A stretch of DNA of 64,000 nucleotides from Sebastes aleutianus (lineage: Eukaryota; Chordata; Actinopteri; Perciformes; Sebastidae): contig CAKAKS010000060.1 in the NCBI GenBank assembly GCA_916700875.1, positions 29,420,189-29,484,188 on the forward strand, read 5' to 3'. The position numbers and the translations under genes are program-made. The notes below the pieces were generated by a model that saw nothing but the letters and a program-made list of their open reading frames with translations, had not been told where the DNA came from and made no database searches. Shown here piece by piece: positions 58,925 to 64,000 of this stretch. Numbering within the stretch: the stretch's first letter is position 1; the number at the start of each line of letters is the position of its first letter.

Positions 58925-61174
58925 GTACTGAAACACACACACACTGAATGCAAAAAGGAAGGAGAAAGGCTTTCTGATTACCAAAGCCAATACATCAACT
59001 ATATGTTTTGGTCAGTCATTCAGTCATTGTCTTCCTCCTAAAAAAACTTCATTTTGATTCAAGCTACAATTATAAAATACAAAGAGCTTTCTTCCTTCTT
59101 TCACCAATGAAACATGGTCTTTATTCAATATCCAAAATCTAGTCTGTGAAAATCATTCTGTCGAACAAGGATTTCACTTTCCTACTAAATAATGTGTAAA
59201 TGCTCTTGATCATTTCACATGATCTTACTTTGTAAAGTAGCTCTTACAGCAGTGTTGATGTGCCATAAATCCCAAAAATGAAATTCTAAACCTGCACATA
59301 TAGCATATATATTGCTCAAAGTGTCCACACACACACACACACAAACGGCTGATAGATGTCTTGCAAAAACCAAAGCAGGAGAATAAAGATCCTTCAGCGA
59401 TGAGACAGTCAGTCTGTACAGAAATCGCTAAAAAGATCATAAAATATTTAATACTAGATGCATATGTGATCATAATATTTACACAGTTAAAGGCAAAGAA
59501 GTAGAAAGACATCCATCCCGTAGCAGAACTTGCCCCAGTGCATCACCGCTGTGATTTATCGACATAATGACACATGTCCTCTTTATTGTGGGTTTGGAGT
59601 TTAGCAGTCGACAGTGTTTCAACACCAAACAAACCTGTTTATATTAGCTCCGCTCAGTAAGACGATGGGGCCCCTGTTATCTTCTCCCAGAGAGCAGGGC
59701 GCTCACACAATACCTGCCTGTGTGTGTTGGAAACAGGGAGGGAAAAAAAGAGAAAAACACACCGCCAATTTAACTCTATATTAAAAGCAATTTAAAAAGT
59801 GTAGCACTAAGGAGTTATTATTAAAGGTTTTCCGCGTGTCTGTCGGAGGAGTTGGGAAGATTTCCACAATTGTGCTTGATGAAGACGATGGGGGGAGAAA
59901 TAGATCACCAAGGGCGGAATAATCTAGAAATATCTGCAAAGGCTTTATTTTTTTCTTGCTGATTAGGATGATTATACCCTCAGATAGCTTTGTTTTACCA
60001 AATTGCAGTTTGATGCACAAACCACTGTTTTTGTTAAGGAGTTCAAAGACTCCTTGGAAGGATTGGAGAAAGAGAAAGGGGGAGAGCGAGGTATTAACTC
60101 GCGCATGTCTCTCTCTTCTCAAATGACGGTTTGTCTGGGAACAGGTTTCCACCGTGCCTTCTCCACCTCGCTCCCATCTTTCTGCCTTGCCCCTCTACCT
60201 CTCTCGTTCCCCCGATTTCTGCCTCTCTTTCACGTTCCATTCATGGCAGGCGGGTGTGAATGTGAATTGAGCAGCAGATAAGAAGTGTGCTAATTATGCC
60301 TGTGAAAGGGGGCCTGGGAGAGCACTTATCTCTGGCTCCATCTCGTAATGGGCGCTCCCCGGGCAGCTGGTCTCCCCCCTTACTACCCAGCCGGCACTGC
60401 CACAGCTACCGGCACCGCCAGGCCGGGCCAGGCCAGGCCAGGCCTGCTCTTCCCCATCAGGACCTCTGAACCCGAAAAGTCAGAGACCAGCACCCAGTTT
60501 TTCAGTTGCTGTTTCCACAAAAATCTTCTAAAATTCAGCATTTTTATTTAAAGTTGGATGAGATTGTAGTTTTACTTCTTTAGTTTTAGCTGTGGGCAGA
60601 TATTTCTATATGGATTTTACTTTCCCGATTTCACGTGAGTCCAACAGTATGGTTGGAGATGCATACAATTAATAGAAGTCATAGGATTTCCATGTTATAC
60701 TATATTGACAGCCAATAGTCACGAAATGTAATGTATTGATTTGTGTGCATCGACACAGATTTCACGTTTTTTTCATGATGGTCAACACAAAATCGATTCA
60801 TATGTAATCCACGTAATTATGAACCAGGAAGTATAAAGACTGGCGAACGCGGCGTAGGGAGGATGTCGAGGTGGATGGATAGGCCAAAAACACTGGACTT
60901 TTGCCCAGGTGACCGGTGTTCATGTCCCGTGTGAAACCACAAGTCAAAGTTGATTTATTTGTCACTTAACTTCCATTAAGCCTCTTCCGGTGTTATTTTA
61001 ACTCAAACCACAATCATTTCCTAAACCTAACTGAGTAGTTTTATTTTGAAAAGACTGGAGCGGATATTCGTCTTGCTTGACATTCATAGGCAAACAGGGA
61101 AATTCGTACACGAATCAAATAGATTCAATTTCGTGACTATTTCACAATCTGCCATGAGACTGTTGTGACAGCAG

Positions 61175-61466
61175 TAGAGCTGCAACGACTAGTCAATTAA
61201 TCGTTTAGTTGATCAACAAGAGATTAATCGGAAACTATTTTTTTAATCAATCCATCATTTGAGTCACTTCACAAGCAAAAACGCCAAACATTTGCTGGTC
61301 CCAACTTCCTCTTATTTGCGTCTGTTCTCATTGTTTCACATTTTCTGTTTTATATCATTGCAAATTGGATGTGTTTGGGTTTGGACTTTTTATCAACCAA
61401 CCAATTAATCGAGAAAATAATCAGTAGATTAATTGATAATGAAAATAACAGTTAGTTGCATCTGTA
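61175..61466 (+). mobile_element. Family F repeat, copy 4 (full length)
   Basis: It starts TAGAGCTGCAACGACTAG and ends AGTTGCATCTGTA, inverted ends of about 12 bp with three mismatches. The interior has GGTTTGGACTTTTTATCAAC and AATTAATCGAGAAAATAATC. Eight-base flanks match only weakly (5 of 8). Confidence 0.6.
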
Positions 61467-63479
61467 AAGAGCGGCAGTTTCCTCTGTTCACGCTATTAAC
61501 TAATATCCATAGAATTTCACACATGGCGTAATGGTCTCAGGTAGGTGAGGTGTTGCTGGTTTTAAGGTGTTTAAAATCTGATAAGATATATGTCACTCGT
61601 ATCCAGAATATTAAATCTCTACTCAGGTTAGAATCTCATTTCTGCTTATTCCGAAGAAAAAGCATTGGTGGTGCCACTGCTGGAAGTAAAGAAATGATTA
61701 CTTCATGCGACCAGAGCTGGGATACTGGCTGTTGAGTATGTCAGTGTTAATTGTTTATGAGCTTACTATAGTGTGAATCAGCCAGCCAGGCAGAATGGCA
61801 GAATGTATTTTTAAATGACATGTTGTAAACGACAGCTTAAGTCCAGAGAGGTTTGCAGCCTTGCAGGAAGAAAAATAACACTATCCAAGCCTTGGGTATA
61901 GAGCACCATGCCAGCAGAGACTGCTGGTATACGGAGGTTGGGAGTGCAGTGTGGATGTGGTTGGTGATGAGGATGGAGGATGGGCAGGACTGGCAGGATG
62001 CCCATTTGGGGTCCAGGGAAATAACCGTGGGGGGAGGGTTGGGAAGAGACTGGCACCGTCCTGTCAGCTTGGTGTGCAGTTCAACCTCTTCAGCTCAGCT
62101 TAGGATTTCCCAGCATGCTTACGCTAGCACAGGATCAGGTGACCAGGATCTGTTGGTACCAGTCCCCCTATATACAGTATAGCGGGGGGTATGTGTGTGT
62201 GCCATGTCGTGTTTAGCAGTTTGTGTACAGCCTCATTCAGAGATGATGCAGCAGAGAAGGGAAGAAGAAGAAGAGCGATGGAGATCTGAGGGGAGAGAAA
62301 GAAGAGTTGAAGGAGGTCATAGCAGTAGTGGTCCCCCGGGTGGAAAAGCTGTAAACAGGAGTTTACTGATTGGTGCATGCTCCACTGAGTGTGTGCTTAG
62401 GTGTGTGTATATACTGCATATAGATATGGGTTTATGTGCAGGCACATTAGAATGTGTGTGTTTGGGGGGGTTGCTGGAACGCAGCCATCGCGTCCTCTCT
62501 TAGGGCTCGTAACCACAGCAGGCCTCTGCCACCCCGTAACTGCCCCCCCACCCCCCACCACCACCACCCCCCCTCTCTCTCACATATTCAATGTTGCATT
62601 TCAATCACTCTTTTACTGCCACATATTCTGAGTAGTAACTATAGAGCAGTGAATCTAACCCAAGCCATATTACTCTATCAGATTAATGGTCGCCATTTCA
62701 CTTCAAGTCTGGGCATACGTACTTTTTAAGTAATCCGCGCTGCAATTCTGATTTATTAGGACAGATATTACATTTAGTCTTTGATAAAAATCAGAATCAT
62801 TATTCATGATCCATTCCTCAATGACTCAAAACTGATCGAACGCTCCAAGAACGCTCCGTCTCCATTTAGCTTCAGGAGATGTCAGACTTGGAGAAAACAA
62901 CTGCGTGTTACTGGTTCAAATCCAGCGACGACACTGCCAGAAGAAGCTGTATTCGCCAAACGGCCCATTTCATTTTTAGCCTGCGGAGGTGCAAGCCGTG
63001 CTCTGGATAGCCTGGAGTTGATGTCAACATTATTAACTGGCTCAGTCGGGCTATCTAGCAAAAGCTACCGTGCTTTGTTTTCATTCACATTAACAGGGGA
63101 GGCTTGCTGTGTTGGCTAGCCTGGCAGAGAGGGCGGCTAATGTTCAGATGAGCGATGGGAGGTTAGCCGAGGCTGAGGGCGGGAGCGGGTTCCCTTTGAC
63201 ATGACTTTTATGTTGAAACATCTCCGAACGCTTCCTGAGAGGAATTGCGCAACGGATGGAATCAGAGTCCCTGCTGTCATAAAACAAGCACCCTGGGAGC
63301 CCCGCGCACCACAGGGCTCAAAGCCCTCCGACTCCTCAATGACCAGAAGAGTACAGAACGCAGTCGCCGCCACCAACACCGCCCTCTCTCCCCCCCCATC
63401 TCTCTTTCTCTCTCGCGCTCGCTCATTCTCCCCTGGAAGAGGCTACGCTAATTAGCCAGGCTCTAATGAGACAGAATGG

Positions 63480-63760
63480 CACTGATCTGGTCCGCCGCTG
63501 CGCCACCGGGGGGGCCCGGGCAGGGGGGGGGAGGGCGGAGGGGGCTGGTGCAGTAGGGGGGAGAGGGGAGAGCGAGGGGGGGAGAGCGAGGGGGGAGGTT
63601 GGTGTATGCCATCTGTCACCCTGCACCCGCCTGGCACGGTAGTCCCTGGAGTGGAGGGTGGGGGGTTGTGATGGTGAAGGGAGGTGGGGGGGGAGTGAGT
63701 GCCTTGTTGGTCTGGAGAGGTGGGGGAGTGGGTGGAGGTGGGTGGGGGCACTGATACGAG
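63480..63760 (+). repeat. G-rich tract with quadruplex-forming runs
   Basis: Many runs of three to nine G on the + (sense) strand, for example ccgggggggcccgggcaggg and later gaggggggagagcgagggggg. It is in the intron after the last exon seen, so the pre-mRNA would also be G-rich. Confidence 0.85.
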
Positions 63761-63940
63761 TAGGAAGGGAGGGTGACAGAATAACTGGAACCACTTCCTT
63801 CATGTTGGGAAAATGACTAATTTCCTGTTACGGGTTGAATCCCATTAGTGGTCGTACATGTTTTATGGGGGCTTGAACGCTTTTCTTAGCTTTAATCTCA
63901 GATATTTAGCACATGACCCACCCAGCCACACCAGACCAAC

Positions 63941-63941
63941 G

Positions 63942-63970
<29 letters not shown>
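63941..63970. repeat. (CA)n microsatellite at right edge
   Basis: About 15 CA units. Confidence 0.95.
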
Positions 63971-63972
<2 letters not shown>

Positions 63973-64000
63973 CCACTTCTATCGTTCTGCTCCATCCAAT

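Larger units (their letters stand above)
58925..64000 (+). other. satb1 intron after first CUT2 exon, incomplete
   Basis: CA runs near the donor, family F copy 4 (61175-61466), a short GGCCA tandem (60421-60443), the G-rich tract (63480-63760) and terminal (CA)n. 59580-60380 is repeat-poor and could be regulatory. The expected next CUT2 exon is absent. Confidence 0.8.

Noticed and set aside
58925..64000. Search for the next CUT2 exon and homeodomain exons
   Set aside because: No segment encoding the expected Gly-Trp-Leu-Cys start or homeodomain motifs was seen, so the gene must continue past the window.
1..64000. CRISPR array, prokaryotic operon or phage content
   Set aside because: Spliced vertebrate gene, microsatellites and MITEs throughout; regular repeats seen are a minisatellite and tandem repeats, not spacer arrays.

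Overview
The window is vertebrate nuclear DNA, almost certainly from a ray-finned (teleost) fish. It has compact introns, very many (CA)n/(GT)n microsatellites, and short TIR-flanked interspersed repeats of the kind common in percomorph fish. It holds one recognisable protein-coding gene on the + strand: the 5' two thirds of a SATB1-type chromatin organiser (satb1; which teleost co-orthologue, a or b, cannot be decided here). No tRNA, rRNA, CRISPR array or intact transposase/reverse transcriptase gene was seen.

Layout. Positions 1 to about 22,400 are upstream or 5'-intronic sequence without a supported coding exon. This part contains a hAT-like element (888-1645), two TTAAAG-ended MITEs (5297-5667, 6447-6922), a tandemly duplicated segment (9750-10398), and a 33/42-bp minisatellite inside a second tandem duplication (11122-11902). 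Around 22,440-23,580 lies a CT/GA-repeat and CpG-containing stretch that resembles a promoter and 5' untranslated exon. The first coding exon is 25603-25841 (ATG at 25631). Coding exons follow at 29411-29587, 31228-31354, 35564-35687, 43472-43583, 44647-44724 (candidate cassette), 49157-49668, 52687-52899, 57897-57977 (candidate cassette) and 58769-58924. The gene runs off the right edge: the second half of CUT2 and the homeodomain exons are not present up to 64,000.

The protein in this window, 544 residues without and 597 with both cassettes, has the SATB1 order: a short N-terminal nuclear-localisation region, the ubiquitin-like oligomerisation domain (ULD), the CUT-like domain (CUTL), a Gln/Pro-rich linker, CUT1, and the first part of CUT2. 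SATB1 is a nuclear, tetrameric protein that binds AT-rich base-unpairing DNA and organises chromatin loops.

The introns are loaded with non-autonomous DNA transposons. The clearest is a family of about 460-760 bp (family A). Three of its five copies are flanked by perfect 8-bp direct repeats and end in TAGG(G)CTGTC / CTA, the signature of hAT elements. Several elements are nested. I found no wholly new biological system. The most interesting points are a candidate 26-residue cassette exon bracketed by complementary (GT)n and (CA)n tracts and placed beside the SATB1 caspase-6 site, a NAGNAG acceptor at that same site, perfect DR1 nuclear-receptor half-site pairs carried by intronic hAT copies, and a 40-bp-arm hairpin.
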